Positions 43,163 through 51,547 of a stretch of 64,000 nt of DNA are shown one piece after another. The notes under the pieces are model-generated. The model did not search any database. It worked only from the letters and a program-made list of their open reading frames with translations, and was not told where the DNA came from. The first letter of the stretch is position 1; each line of letters opens with the position of its first letter. The DNA comes from Candidatus Calditenuis fumarioli (GTDB lineage: Archaea > Thermoproteota > Nitrososphaeria_A > Caldarchaeales > Calditenuaceae). Where the stretch lies: contig JANVYR010000002.1 of the NCBI GenBank assembly GCA_030059665.1, forward strand, positions 185,261 to 249,260. The letters are read 5' to 3'. The translations under genes were made by a program, and so were the position numbers.

Positions 43163-43664
43163 GTTCAGCTACCTCGTGCTCCAATGCCTGTACCCTCAGG
43201 ACCAGCAACGCCACCAGCGCCTTCAGGTCAATTCCTCCCTCAGCTTTGATGACGTCGGGAGCGGTCTCCAGCTCGAACCCCATCTCCTCCCTCTGTCGGC
43301 CGATTTTCCTGCGATACTTGATCACGCGTGGTAACGGGGCCTGCCTGGCCTCGTCCTCGGAGACCTCGCGCACGTTCTCCTTATCGTCCTTCCTCGAGGG
43401 GATCGTGACGTTGGCGGTCACCACCTCGTGAACGTAGCTCTCAGATGTGCCTATCCTGAGCACGTTGGGCTCGATCGGCTTCAGAACTCCGTCGGACGTC
43501 AGCTCCGCGATGGGTTCGCCGGCCGGCGCAAGCCCTATCCTCGCGCCGCTCTCGTCAACCGTTCTTCTGACTCCTAACTCGATCGACGTTCTCTCGAGAA
43601 GGGCCTTCAGCTCCTCCTCCGTCAGGCCCGTCCGGGCATCCGTGACGCGGATCCTCGGCGCCAT
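43116..43664 (-). CDS. Viral fibre-associated protein with S74-like intramolecular chaperone end
   Basis: The ATG at 43664 overlaps the preceding stop (ATGA); 182 residues. The C-terminal ~55 residues ('MGFELETAPDVIKAEGGIDL' then 'LVALLVLRVQALEHEVAEL') match the layout of the peptidase S74/endosialidase chaperone module that trimerises tail fibres: an RxxGFxxE-type start, a 'GIDL' strand and a terminal coiled coil. The N-terminal part is strand-rich. In tailed viruses such modules sit at the end of fibre or spike proteins. It is the last gene of a three-gene viral tail unit and overlaps hel308 on the opposite strand by 47 bases. Confidence 0.7.
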   Translation of the reverse strand: MAPRIRVTDARTGLTEEELKALLERTSIELGVRRTVDESGARIGLAPAGEPIAELTSDGVLKPIEPNVLRIGTSESYVHEVVTANVTIPSRKDDKENVREVSEDEARQAPLPRVIKYRRKIGRQREEMGFELETAPDVIKAEGGIDLKALVALLVLRVQALEHEVAELRNAVKGRGAGGNAP

Positions 43665-44800
43665 CACTCGAACACCAAGGCCGTCATCCTTACCCGGCCG
43701 GAAAGGACCTCGGCCTTCCACCAGAGCACCGGGGGATCGAAGGCCAGCGACGTTCCGCCCGATCCGGAGAACTCCTGCTCGTAGCTGTCGTTGAGCCTAA
43801 CCCTATTGGTTACCGTTGTGTCGAGGAACTCTATCTTCTGCAGGTACGCTTCGCTCGCGTAGAACTTATCGATTGTTATGGGGTTGATGTCGTATTTCCA
43901 CTTGATGTTGGCCACATCCGTCTGCGTGAACGCGGATACATCCGCCGTGGTGTAGAAGGTCATGGAGTGCGTGTAGGCGTCGTCAAACTTTACCTCCGTT
44001 CCTGCGGTGAGGTTCGTCACGTTGTTTATGCTCTCCCGCCATATGGTGAACCCGCTCGGCAAGTTTCTGCTCGTCCATCCGTTGAAATAGCTCCTGAAGG
44101 CCTCACTTGATTTCGCTACGGGAACCGTCACGTCGGGAGGTGTATAATACCACGCATAGGCGATCGTCAAATAATTATATCCATAACTCGTCCAGAATTC
44201 ACCATCTTGAATAGTCCAATTGGTCCCATTATAATATCCTCTTTTACAGACGACGAGGAAATCGGAGCCACTACCACAAGCACTCGTATCAATACGGGCG
44301 TAATTAGAAGAGTTGGCGGAAGTAGGCACAAGGACGAGGGCATATAGCTTATTCCACTCGAGCTGATATCCGTTGGTGAAAGCGTTGGGCGGATCGCCGA
44401 AATCGATGTAAACTATATCACTACCGATCGACGGTGTGAAGCTCGTAATATATGTCGTAGGTATATAACTGGTCGGATCAACATAATAGAGGTCGATGCG
44501 GAATTGTGGATTTCCGGTTCGGTAACTAAGATAAAATATACTCTTGTAGAGATAAGGTCTTGACGCCGTTGCTCCTGAAATAGTTGGTTGCGGAGGAGTT
44601 CCGAAGATCCTCGCAACGCGCTTAGAAGTTGAATCGAGATAGTATGAACTATCTATTGAGGCAGCCGACGCTCGCCTGAGATTTGATTTAGGTAGGTTAC
44701 TATAACTCCGCGAGAACGTGACGTCAAAGGTGATCTCCCTATTGTATTCCCAGACGAGCGGAACGGCCCTGTTCAGGCTCAGGACGAGGTACTCGGTCAC
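43664..44800 (-). CDS. Viral tail/fibre protein with AT-rich central region
   Basis: GTG start overlapping the upstream stop by 4 bases; 378 residues. It is beta-rich and heavy in Tyr, Ser, Thr and Asn ('TNGYQLEWNKLYALVLVP'), like tail-fibre or receptor-binding proteins. The DNA from about 44.1 to 44.75 kb is far more AT-rich than both ends of the gene, implying exchange of the central receptor-binding-like domain. It is set between a baseplate-hub-like gene and the chaperone-domain gene, which fits a tail-tip module. No strict family match can be claimed. Confidence 0.65.
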   Translation of the reverse strand: MTEYLVLSLNRAVPLVWEYNREITFDVTFSRSYSNLPKSNLRRASAASIDSSYYLDSTSKRVARIFGTPPQPTISGATASRPYLYKSIFYLSYRTGNPQFRIDLYYVDPTSYIPTTYITSFTPSIGSDIVYIDFGDPPNAFTNGYQLEWNKLYALVLVPTSANSSNYARIDTSACGSGSDFLVVCKRGYYNGTNWTIQDGEFWTSYGYNYLTIAYAWYYTPPDVTVPVAKSSEAFRSYFNGWTSRNLPSGFTIWRESINNVTNLTAGTEVKFDDAYTHSMTFYTTADVSAFTQTDVANIKWKYDINPITIDKFYASEAYLQKIEFLDTTVTNRVRLNDSYEQEFSGSGGTSLAFDPPVLWWKAEVLSGRVRMTALVFE

Positions 44801-46707
44801 CTGCTGACCACCTCCTCATACGTTATCCGGAGGTCTGAGATTTTTGGGGACTGTGATGAGGCGGAGGGCCGCGATAGCGTGAAGCGAACCACCAGTTCTC
44901 CGCGGTGATACTGATGGAAGAGGTAATCGCTGTCAACGAGAATCGGGCCGTTTGTGACGATTCCGATGCGCGTGACGCTCCCGAGGTTAGGATTGCCGGA
45001 CCTGCTGAAGGTCGAGACGTCAAGCAGGTACTCTCTCCAGACGCTCGCGTCGTTTGCCGTCATCACGCCCTCATAATAATCGCCACCGGAGGAATAGAGC
45101 CGGAGCCTGACGGATGTGTTGGGCGCGAAGGCGTAGAGGAAGATATCCGCGAACCGCGCCCAGCCCAGATCGATGGGCTGCGGCAGAGTATAGACCGCCT
45201 CACCGGGATTCGTCCCAGTTAGCCTGATCCCCAGACAGGAGCCCGAGACTATGCCGGCGCTCGCCCTGAAGACCACGGCGTTCACTCCGACCCATTGACG
45301 GTAGGCGAGTCCGCGCGTGAGCTCCTGCGCCCTTCCGGGCCACCTCTTCAAACGCAACCTCTTCGTCAGGTGCCAGCCGCCCATCTTCGGGTCGGTTTTG
45401 CCCACGAGCACTCTCCCCTGCGGGTCCCTCACCTCGACGGCTATGGCACCATCCCCCGGGTAACTGATCCACTCGATGTAGCCCCATTTCCTGAAGGTCT
45501 CCGTCGGCGGGTTGAACCTGATCTCGGCCCAGCCGGACGTGAACCCCGAGGCCAGAACGAGCTGTCCGGTGCTCGGGTCGAGGGTCACGTTCTCCCCCGC
45601 GTGTATCGTGAGGGGTCTCCTGTTCCAGTAGGTGACGTAACGGTACGCGGACGCCGTGGTCACGCTCTTCACGAGGTAGAGCGTGCTCCTGAGGCCGGCG
45701 AGCTCTCCAATGACCGAGGGTCGAGGGCCGAACCGAGCGGTGGTATCACCGCCAATCGCTTCGTTCAGCAGGTCCTCGAGGAGCTCGAGCCTTCCACCGA
45801 GCGTTAATCGGCATCTCTTATTCCTCGGATCATATTCTATCTCAACGATAAACATATTTACGTTGTTCAGCCCGAGGTCCGGGAGGTTAACCGTGACCGT
45901 GTCGAAGAGGTCGATGCCAAGTGTGTTGAAGGCGTTCTCTGCCATCTCCACGCGAAGCTCCCTCCCGTACTCCCTGTTCAGTGCGAGCCTGATCCTGGCC
46001 CTCCTGAGGGCCTCGTTGGCGTCTGTGAGGAACGGGTCGTGGACTACGACGGGAAGGTCTCCCGGCGGATCGGAGACGTCCGCAAGAACCTCACCGTTGG
46101 CGCCGACGTAGATCACCCGGTTCTTCAGTTTCCATCTGTCTTCGGAGTACTCGGCGGAGAGGACCTTCGAGCCGTCGATCGTCGCCTTCGGTGTTCCCTC
46201 GCTCTTCGGGCGGAAGCGGAGGACCCTGCCAGGGAGCATTCGGAGGTAGTGGTTCGTTCCTTTCGCCACGTCCAGCATCACCTTCAGAGCCGTCGAGTTC
46301 TCTATCGACCACGGCGACGTGATTGATGGGCCTTCAGCAACGTCGGTTACGTCGACTCCTGGCTCGAGCGAGGCAAGGTCACGGATTATGGCGCCGGCCG
46401 TCGTGCCAGTGTCGTAGACGCGAAAGACGATGTATCGGTCGTAGAGGATTAAGTCAGAATAGGCCCTGCATTCCACCTCATTCACGTGTCCGTTATCCCT
46501 CCTGCGCCTGACCTCCGTGACGACGCCCTCAAAAATGACCGATGTGCCGACCGAGAACCTGCACCGCCACCCGACCGATGCGTTACGGTCGATGAGGGTG
46601 AAGCTAAGGCTCTCGAGGCTCCGCGCGCCAACCTCGTGCCTCACACTCACCGCATTTCGCGTGACGTCATTCCACGCTGTGCCGTCGCCGAGCTCGAGTT
46701 TGATCAC
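44797..46707 (-). CDS. Baseplate hub-like tail protein
   Basis: GTG start; 636 residues. The first ~330 residues resemble baseplate-hub/tail-tip proteins of tailed viruses (gp27/gp44-like): an N-terminal strand-rich part with 'SLSFTLIDRNASVGW' and 'VEVRRRRDNG'-like turns, 'SALKVMLDVAKGTNHYLRM'-type helix, and 'LALNREYGRELRVEMAENAFNTLGI', typical of the 'phage tail protein' superfamily. The C-terminal half holds carbohydrate-binding-like beta sandwiches with discoidin-like phrases. It heads the three-gene tail module and has no head, portal or terminase genes nearby, so it belongs to a provirus remnant or a domesticated tail device. Confidence 0.7.
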   Translation of the reverse strand: MIKLELGDGTAWNDVTRNAVSVRHEVGARSLESLSFTLIDRNASVGWRCRFSVGTSVIFEGVVTEVRRRRDNGHVNEVECRAYSDLILYDRYIVFRVYDTGTTAGAIIRDLASLEPGVDVTDVAEGPSITSPWSIENSTALKVMLDVAKGTNHYLRMLPGRVLRFRPKSEGTPKATIDGSKVLSAEYSEDRWKLKNRVIYVGANGEVLADVSDPPGDLPVVVHDPFLTDANEALRRARIRLALNREYGRELRVEMAENAFNTLGIDLFDTVTVNLPDLGLNNVNMFIVEIEYDPRNKRCRLTLGGRLELLEDLLNEAIGGDTTARFGPRPSVIGELAGLRSTLYLVKSVTTASAYRYVTYWNRRPLTIHAGENVTLDPSTGQLVLASGFTSGWAEIRFNPPTETFRKWGYIEWISYPGDGAIAVEVRDPQGRVLVGKTDPKMGGWHLTKRLRLKRWPGRAQELTRGLAYRQWVGVNAVVFRASAGIVSGSCLGIRLTGTNPGEAVYTLPQPIDLGWARFADIFLYAFAPNTSVRLRLYSSGGDYYEGVMTANDASVWREYLLDVSTFSRSGNPNLGSVTRIGIVTNGPILVDSDYLFHQYHRGELVVRFTLSRPSASSQSPKISDLRITYEEVVSR

Positions 46708-47134
46708 GTTTTCATCACCTCTGAGCGGAACCGTGAGACTCCGTAGACGATAGCTCGGGTGGGCCTGGACGAATGGCCCGTCACGCTGCGGACGTCCCCG
46801 GACTGATATTTCGGTAGAGGGTCCCCCACCGGATCGAAGGTGAAAGTGGACCCAACTGAGAACGGTCTCGTAACCGTGTCACTACACGTGGAGCACGGCC
46901 GGGTGGGTGCCCTGAAAACTGCGCCTCATCAGACGTCGTGGACGGATTGCCTGAAGCCGGTCGTGCCAGAGTGAACGCGATGAGGAGGGCGAACCGCGCA
47001 TCGTCCCAGACCGACCTACCGCGGGTCGTCGAGAACGGCCCGAATAGCCGATCTCTCGGTTGCAACGTCCTCCCGAGCGCTCTTGGACCCAGGCCTATCA
47101 CGTACAGCAATCCTGCTCCAACGGCGACATGCCG
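46708..47134. other. Intergenic stretch upstream of the viral tail module
   Basis: About 427 bases between the hub gene and the EamA gene. Short open frames exist but none has plausible protein character or a start site. It probably contains the tail-module promoter and may be a leftover of deleted viral genes; no attachment-site repeats or tRNA are visible. Confidence 0.4.
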
Positions 47135-47554
47135 TCAGTCCCCCATCGAGAACAGCACCAGAGCGACAACCGCCAGAGCCATGGCCAGGAGCTGCCTGAG
47201 CTCTAAGGTCTCTCCGAGGAGAAGGAAAGACAGGAGCACGGTGACAGCAGGGTAAAGCGAGGTCACGACCACCACGATCGACGACGGGTTGAGCTCCAGA
47301 GCCCAGTAGAAGAGCAGAGCTCCCAGGAATCCCAGCGCGCCTGCGACGAGTGCGGCGATTCCGTGTCCGGTCCCGAGCGAGAGCTCCGGTCTGAGGAGCA
47401 AAATGAAAGAGATGCTCGCTGCCATCTGCCCTATCGCGGCCAGGGCCGTCACCTCGCGCCAGGAGAGGTTCTGCGAGGCGAACCTGCCCAGCACTCCCCA
47501 GATGCCCCAGCTGAGGAGGGACATGACCGCCACGAGGAACCACTTGACCTCCAT
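47135..47554 (-). CDS. EamA-type single-domain drug/metabolite transporter
   Basis: ATG at 47554; 139 residues with four to five transmembrane helices. The N-terminal 'WGIWGVLGRFASQNLSW' and the C-terminal 'LYPAVTVLLSFLLLGETLELRQ' with final helix are the EamA repeat. Standard family members carry two repeats (about 300 residues), so this half-size form must dimerise, as small EamA proteins are thought to do. Substrate unknown. The CBS-domain gene lies 40 bases upstream on the same strand, so the two may share a transcript. Confidence 0.88.
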   Translation of the reverse strand: MEVKWFLVAVMSLLSWGIWGVLGRFASQNLSWREVTALAAIGQMAASISFILLLRPELSLGTGHGIAALVAGALGFLGALLFYWALELNPSSIVVVVTSLYPAVTVLLSFLLLGETLELRQLLAMALAVVALVLFSMGD

Positions 47555-47594
47555 CAAGCACCACGCCGCAAGAACGAGGAAGCGCCGGGCCCGC

Positions 47595-48131
47595 TCACCA
47601 CTTGGTTGCCTCTCCCCTCAGCATCTCGCCGATGTGCACCCTGTCGATGTGCCTGGATAGCTCCCTGGCGTCCCTTAACGTGGCCCCGCAGTAGGGACAC
47701 GTGAGGCCCTTCTCCTCCTCCAGCTCCGGCAGCAGCGACTTCTCCACCAGGTCCCCCGCAAGCGATAGCATCGTCAAGATCCCCACAACCTTCTCGCCCT
47801 CCGTCACCACCACCCTCCTGATCCCCTTCTGGGACATCAGGGCTATCGCGTCGCTCACCTTCGTCTGCGGCGAGACCGTCACAAGCGGCGATGACTTGAT
47901 CTCCCTGAGCCTCACCGACCTCGGGTCTCGTCCCTCCGCAACGACCCTGTAGAGGACGTCCCTCTCGGTGACTATGCCCGTGATACGGCCGTCCTTGGAG
48001 ACGAGGACGCTCGTCACGCCTTTCTCCCGCATCTTCCGCACCGCCTCGGTAACGGTGGTCTCCTCGTCCAGCACGACGAAGTCCTTCCTCATGTGGGCGG
48101 ATACCGGGTCCGAGAGCACCTCGGGCTTCAA
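47595..48131 (-). CDS. CBS-domain pair with C-terminal zinc finger
   Basis: TTG start with a GAGGTAGG site; 178 residues. Two CBS motifs occupy residues about 8-130 ('TSVLVSKDGRITGIVTERDV' and 'RRVVVTEGEKVVGILTM' mark each). A C2H2-like zinc finger follows: 'CPYCGATLRDARELSRHIDRVH'-type region with Cys-x2-Cys and His-x4-His. CBS pairs bind adenosine nucleotides and sense energy state; the finger could bind nucleic acid or protein. CBS-plus-zinc-finger proteins are common in archaea and their targets are mostly unknown. Confidence 0.9.
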   Translation of the reverse strand: MKPEVLSDPVSAHMRKDFVVLDEETTVTEAVRKMREKGVTSVLVSKDGRITGIVTERDVLYRVVAEGRDPRSVRLREIKSSPLVTVSPQTKVSDAIALMSQKGIRRVVVTEGEKVVGILTMLSLAGDLVEKSLLPELEEEKGLTCPYCGATLRDARELSRHIDRVHIGEMLRGEATKW

Positions 48132-48231
48132 CGGGTCCTACCTCGTTCCCACGGGCTCGGAGCAATTAATCTGCTTTCCCCGCCGGAGAATTGCGCTCGG
48201 GTGATCCCATGCGTTGGGGATGTCAGATGTG

Positions 48232-48328
48232 TGGGGCCGGTGGGATTTGAACCCACGTCCTCCAGCGATCCGTGCCGGACGCGCCAGCACCCCAGGCTGG
48301 CGTCCACTCCAAGCTGGACCACGGCCCC
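48232..48328 (-). tRNA. tRNA-Pro (GGG anticodon) with 22-nt intron
   Basis: Minus strand, 5' end at 48328. Acceptor GGGGCCG pairs with CGGCCCC, then A73; D arm GTCC/GGAC; anticodon stem CCAGC/GCTGG with loop CTGGGG-C giving anticodon GGG; variable loop AGGAC; T arm GTGGG-TTCAAAT-CCCAC. The cloverleaf closes only if 22 bases (48268-48289) are removed after position 37, the canonical archaeal intron site cut by the splicing endonuclease. CCA is not encoded. A TATA-like tttatta lies about 29 bases upstream (near 48357). Confidence 0.93.
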
Positions 48329-48478
48329 TGCCATCCGATGGGGCTGGTTTCCCGGTAATAAACGAAATCGGCCTGGTCGGGCACGCCTCAACCTTCGACT
48401 CCGCGGGCCTTCAGATCCCACAGCTATCGCGCTCTCACGCTTATCTTCTCCGTGAGACCTGTGCCACGCTGAAGGGGC

Positions 48479-48889
48479 TTGAGGGTCTCCGTGGGTCAGA
48501 AGGCCTCCTACACCAGGGAGATCACCGCGGACATGATCAGGGCCTTCTCCGACCTCTCAGGCGACAGGAACCCGCTTCACCACGACGAGGAGTACGCCAA
48601 GTCGACGGTCTTCGGCAGAGTGGTGGCTCAGGGCATGCTGACCGCCAGCCTCATCTCCACCGTTCTGGGAACGGTGCTTCCGGGCCCGGGGTCAGTCTAC
48701 CTGGAACAGTACCTCAAGTTCACCAGGCCCGTTTACCCGGGAGACGTGGTCACCGCGGAGGTCGAGGTCACCGAGGTGTCCGAGAGGGGGAACAGGGCCT
48801 TCGTCACCCTCAGGACCACCTGCACCAACCAGAGGGGAGAGGTCGTGATCGACGGCTGGGCTAAGGTCCTCGTGCCGATAGGCGATTAG
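48479..48889 (+). CDS. MaoC-like (R)-specific enoyl-CoA hydratase
   Basis: TTG start; 136 residues, the usual single hot-dog domain length. The hydratase motif with catalytic Asp and His is present: 'FSDLSGDRNPLHHDEEYA', followed by 'FGRVVAQGMLTASLIS'. PhaJ-type enzymes add water to trans-2-enoyl-CoA to give (R)-3-hydroxyacyl-CoA. It could serve fatty-acid or hydroxyalkanoate metabolism; no pathway partner adjoins it, but CoA transferases occur at 54.5 and 57 kb. Likely its own transcript, with a TATA-like cttatctt near 48,440. Confidence 0.9.
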   Translation: MRVSVGQKASYTREITADMIRAFSDLSGDRNPLHHDEEYAKSTVFGRVVAQGMLTASLISTVLGTVLPGPGSVYLEQYLKFTRPVYPGDVVTAEVEVTEVSERGNRAFVTLRTTCTNQRGEVVIDGWAKVLVPIGD

Positions 48890-48930
48890 AACGGAAAGGC
48901 TTTCTCCCTCCGCGCGAACTCAGCTGGGAC

Positions 48931-49098
48931 ATGGCTTCGAAGGGGTGCGCCCATGAGGACCTCGAGTTCCTGGGTTCCCAGCGGACCGAGGACGGCGAGA
49001 ACAAGTACTTCAGGTGTAGGAGGTGCGGCGGCGTTCTGGTGGTCACGCCCCAGATGAAGGCGTACTACGTCCCCGGAAGGGAGGGCTCTACCGGGTGA
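48931..49098 (+). CDS. Small zinc-ribbon-like protein
   Basis: ATG start; 55 residues. 'GCAHEDLEFLG' near the N-terminus and 'FRCRRCGGVLVV' in the middle give one Cys, one His and a Cys-x2-Cys, enough for a single zinc site in a ribbon. Archaeal genomes encode many such tiny ribbons, often partners of RNA or DNA enzymes. It ends with 'YYVPGREGSTG'. The 3' end overlaps the convergent homoserine kinase gene by 11 bases. Specific role unknown. Confidence 0.75.
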   Translation: MASKGCAHEDLEFLGSQRTEDGENKYFRCRRCGGVLVVTPQMKAYYVPGREGSTG

Positions 49099-50089
49099 CC
49101 GCGACCGCGCCGCTGTTTTCTGGCTCCGTCCAGATCACCTCCAGCACCCTGTGGCCTTTCGACTCGAGCGTTGACACCACGTCCGCGAGGGCTCCGTCTA
49201 TGGGCCTCCTCCCCTCCTCCTGCGCGTTCCTCCGCAGGTCGTACCAGAGCAGCCTTGATGGTCCTGCGCCGCTGATGGTCATGGCCACGCCGTACCTCCG
49301 GAGCAGCCGCGTCTTCTCCCCGAGGAGCTCCTTCCAGTTGTACCTCCCGTAGAGGCCAGCCTCGGCCCTCGACCTCTCCACCACCGGATCGAAAGGCACA
49401 AGGCTGAAGAGCGTTCTCAGGTCGCCGCGCTCGAGCGAGAGGCAGATCGCCGCCAGCCTCGATGCGACCGTTATGTGGTCTTCCATCCCGACGCTCTCGG
49501 GGATCACCCTCCTGCTCGCACCGGTCGACTCCTTCCGGACGTCCGGAATCACCACCACGAAGGCCAGGTTCCTGGGAGCGACGATCCGCATCACGTCGAT
49601 GCCGTTATGGAGCCTGTAGGCTATGGTGAAGCCTCCCAAGGTCGCTGCGGCCACGTTGTCGGCGTGTCCACCGGGCTCCACCAACGATGCGAGCCGCACG
49701 ATCTTCCTTCGGTCGATCCTCAACCCCAACGCCAAGTGGGCCGCCAGCAGGGCTCCCACCGCCTCCGCAGCTGAGGACCCGAGGCCCTTCCTCACGGGTA
49801 TCCCCGCCTCTATCCTCACCCTCCATCCCATCCTGATGCCGAGGCTCGAGTTGAGGATCTTCAATGCCCTGCAAGCCGAGTTCAGACCTACGCTCCTCTC
49901 GACGTCTGCCGCGTACTTGCCGGAGACGGTGAGCTCGATCTCCTCACCTTCACCCTTCGACTCCACCTCGACCTCGAGGTACGGCGTTTTGAGGGCGACC
50001 GACATGACGTCGAAACCAGGCCCGAGGTTCGCCGAGGTCGCTGGCACCCTCACCCGCACAGCTCCTCGCGTCATCCGCCACATCATCAT
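49088..50089 (-). CDS. thrB: Homoserine kinase
   Basis: Several ATG codons open the frame (50089 and next two; 50074 is a later option); up to 333 residues. GHMP-kinase motifs are in place: 'VPATSANLGPGFDVM' near the N-terminus, the ATP loop 'VRKGLGSSAAEAVGA', and the C-terminal 'AMTISGAGPSRL'. ThrB phosphorylates homoserine with ATP on the route to threonine. Other threonine genes are not in the window. It is divergent from the archease gene. Confidence 0.93.
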   Translation of the reverse strand: MMMWRMTRGAVRVRVPATSANLGPGFDVMSVALKTPYLEVEVESKGEGEEIELTVSGKYAADVERSVGLNSACRALKILNSSLGIRMGWRVRIEAGIPVRKGLGSSAAEAVGALLAAHLALGLRIDRRKIVRLASLVEPGGHADNVAAATLGGFTIAYRLHNGIDVMRIVAPRNLAFVVVIPDVRKESTGASRRVIPESVGMEDHITVASRLAAICLSLERGDLRTLFSLVPFDPVVERSRAEAGLYGRYNWKELLGEKTRLLRRYGVAMTISGAGPSRLLWYDLRRNAQEEGRRPIDGALADVVSTLESKGHRVLEVIWTEPENSGAVAVTR

Positions 50090-50193
50090 GTGCAGCTGCG
50101 GTATTTCTATGGACCGCCCGGTGCGTCGATCAGAAGGCCCTTCCCTCTGCAGTTACGTTGATCCGTTGGGCATCAGGCCCTCTGTGATGGGAG

Positions 50194-50646
50194 ATGTCCG
50201 GAAGCCATCAAGGGTCGAGGGGCTTCGAGTTCCTGGAGCACACGAGCGACGTCTACGTCAGGGCCTACGGCAGGGACCTCGCGGAGGCCTTCGAGGAGGC
50301 GGGGAAGGCCCTCTTCTCGGTCCTCGTCAGGAACGCAGGCGCCGCGGAGAGGAGGAGGGAGGTCGAGGTGACCGCGAGGGGATACGACCGCATGTCGCTG
50401 CTCTACGACTGGCTCGAGCGGTTGCTGCTGGTCTTCCAGCTTGAGAAGCTCGTGGCCTCCGACGTGAGGGTCAAGGAGATCTCGGAGGAGTCCGGCGAGC
50501 TCGTGATCAGGGGCAGGGCCATCGGCGAGGACTACGATCCGGAGAAGCACGTCCCCGGGATCGACGTGAAGGCCCCGACTTATTGGCTGATGGAGGTGAA
50601 CGAGACCAGCGACGGCGTGGAGCTGAAGTTCGTGCTGGACATCTGA
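50194..50646 (+). CDS. Archease
   Basis: ATG start; 150 residues, normal for archease. 'GFEFLEHTSDVYVRAYGRDL' near the N-terminus carries the metal-ligand Asp region, and 'VPGIDVKAPTYWLMEV' near the C-terminus is the conserved closing motif. Archease helps guanylylation of the RNA ligase RtcB, so it belongs to tRNA splicing; this fits the intron-bearing tRNA in the window. RtcB itself is not seen here. The downstream SPOUT methyltransferase gene starts 10 bases later, suggesting an RNA-processing operon. Confidence 0.93.
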   Translation: MSGSHQGSRGFEFLEHTSDVYVRAYGRDLAEAFEEAGKALFSVLVRNAGAAERRREVEVTARGYDRMSLLYDWLERLLLVFQLEKLVASDVRVKEISEESGELVIRGRAIGEDYDPEKHVPGIDVKAPTYWLMEVNETSDGVELKFVLDI

Positions 50647-50656
50647 GGGTCGAGCG

Positions 50657-51547
50657 GTGACGGGTCAGGAGGGTTCGCCGGAGTTCTTCGCGCCTCCCCT
50701 CCCCAGCCCGAGGGTTCACGTCTTCATACCGAGCGCCTTCGGCACCGAGACCAGCTCGCTCCTCGAGCGGACGATGAGGGTGGGCGTTCTGGCGAGGGCC
50801 CTTGCGGTGTTCAGGGTGGAGAAGGTCGTGATCTTCCACGAGGACCCCAAGAGACCCGATCCCAACGCGAGGTTCCTGAAGACCGTCATCGATTACATGA
50901 ACACCGCGCCCTACCTCCGGAAGGAGCTCTTCCCCATCAGGCCGGAGCTGAGGTACGTTGGCGTGCTGCCGCCGCTGAACATACCCACGCATCCCGAGAG
51001 CAGAACGATCCCCGTGGGAGGCATGGAGCTGAGGGAGGGGCTGGTGATGCGTAGGGGGGAGGGCTACTACGTCGAGGCCGGGCTCGAGAGGCCCCTCAGG
51101 CTCAGGTCTCCGAGGAGGCCCATGAGCCGGGTCCACCTGCTGGTGAGGAGGAAGAAGGGAGGCCTGAGCTTCCGCCTCGTCTCGCGCACGAAATCTCCCT
51201 ACTTCCTCGGGACCACTGCCGAGGTCAGGGACGGCCCTCTGGACAGGCTGATGGAGGGTTATGCCCTGAGGATCGGTGCCAGCAGGGTCGGGGAGCTGGT
51301 GACCGACGGCTGGAGCAGGCTGGGGGAGGCGCTGAGGGGCGCCAACGGGAACGTCTGCGTCGTCTTCGGCTCCTACAGGAGGGGTCTGAGGGAGATAGCG
51401 GAGGTCCAGGGCCTCAGGCTCGACCGCCTCTTCGACTTCGTGGTGAACTTCATCCCCGACCAGGGCGTCAGGACCGTCAGGACCGAGGAGGCCGTTTACG
51501 CGGTACTCTCGATCGTCAACCTGCTCATCTCGATGAGGAACCGGTGA
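50657..51547 (+). CDS. SPOUT-class RNA methyltransferase
   Basis: GTG start 10 bases after archease; 296 residues. 'VFIPSAFGTETSSLLERTMRVGVLARAL' as a region and the C-terminal 'DFVVNFIPDQGVRTVRTEEAVYAVLSIVNLL' (the knotted SAM-binding end) match the archaeal/eukaryotic SPOUT family related to C9orf114/CENP-32 (DUF171). A beta-barrel OB-like insert lies in the middle. These proteins are thought to methylate RNA; the exact nucleotide is not established. It overlaps the convergent eIF2B-like gene by 23 bases. Confidence 0.88.
   Translation: MTGQEGSPEFFAPPLPSPRVHVFIPSAFGTETSSLLERTMRVGVLARALAVFRVEKVVIFHEDPKRPDPNARFLKTVIDYMNTAPYLRKELFPIRPELRYVGVLPPLNIPTHPESRTIPVGGMELREGLVMRRGEGYYVEAGLERPLRLRSPRRPMSRVHLLVRRKKGGLSFRLVSRTKSPYFLGTTAEVRDGPLDRLMEGYALRIGASRVGELVTDGWSRLGEALRGANGNVCVVFGSYRRGLREIAEVQGLRLDRLFDFVVNFIPDQGVRTVRTEEAVYAVLSIVNLLISMRNR

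Noticed and set aside
46781-47255. Short frames on both strands between the viral hub gene and the EamA gene.
   Set aside because: No start signals, no recognisable domain, Arg/Pro-rich translations typical of GC-rich non-coding DNA.
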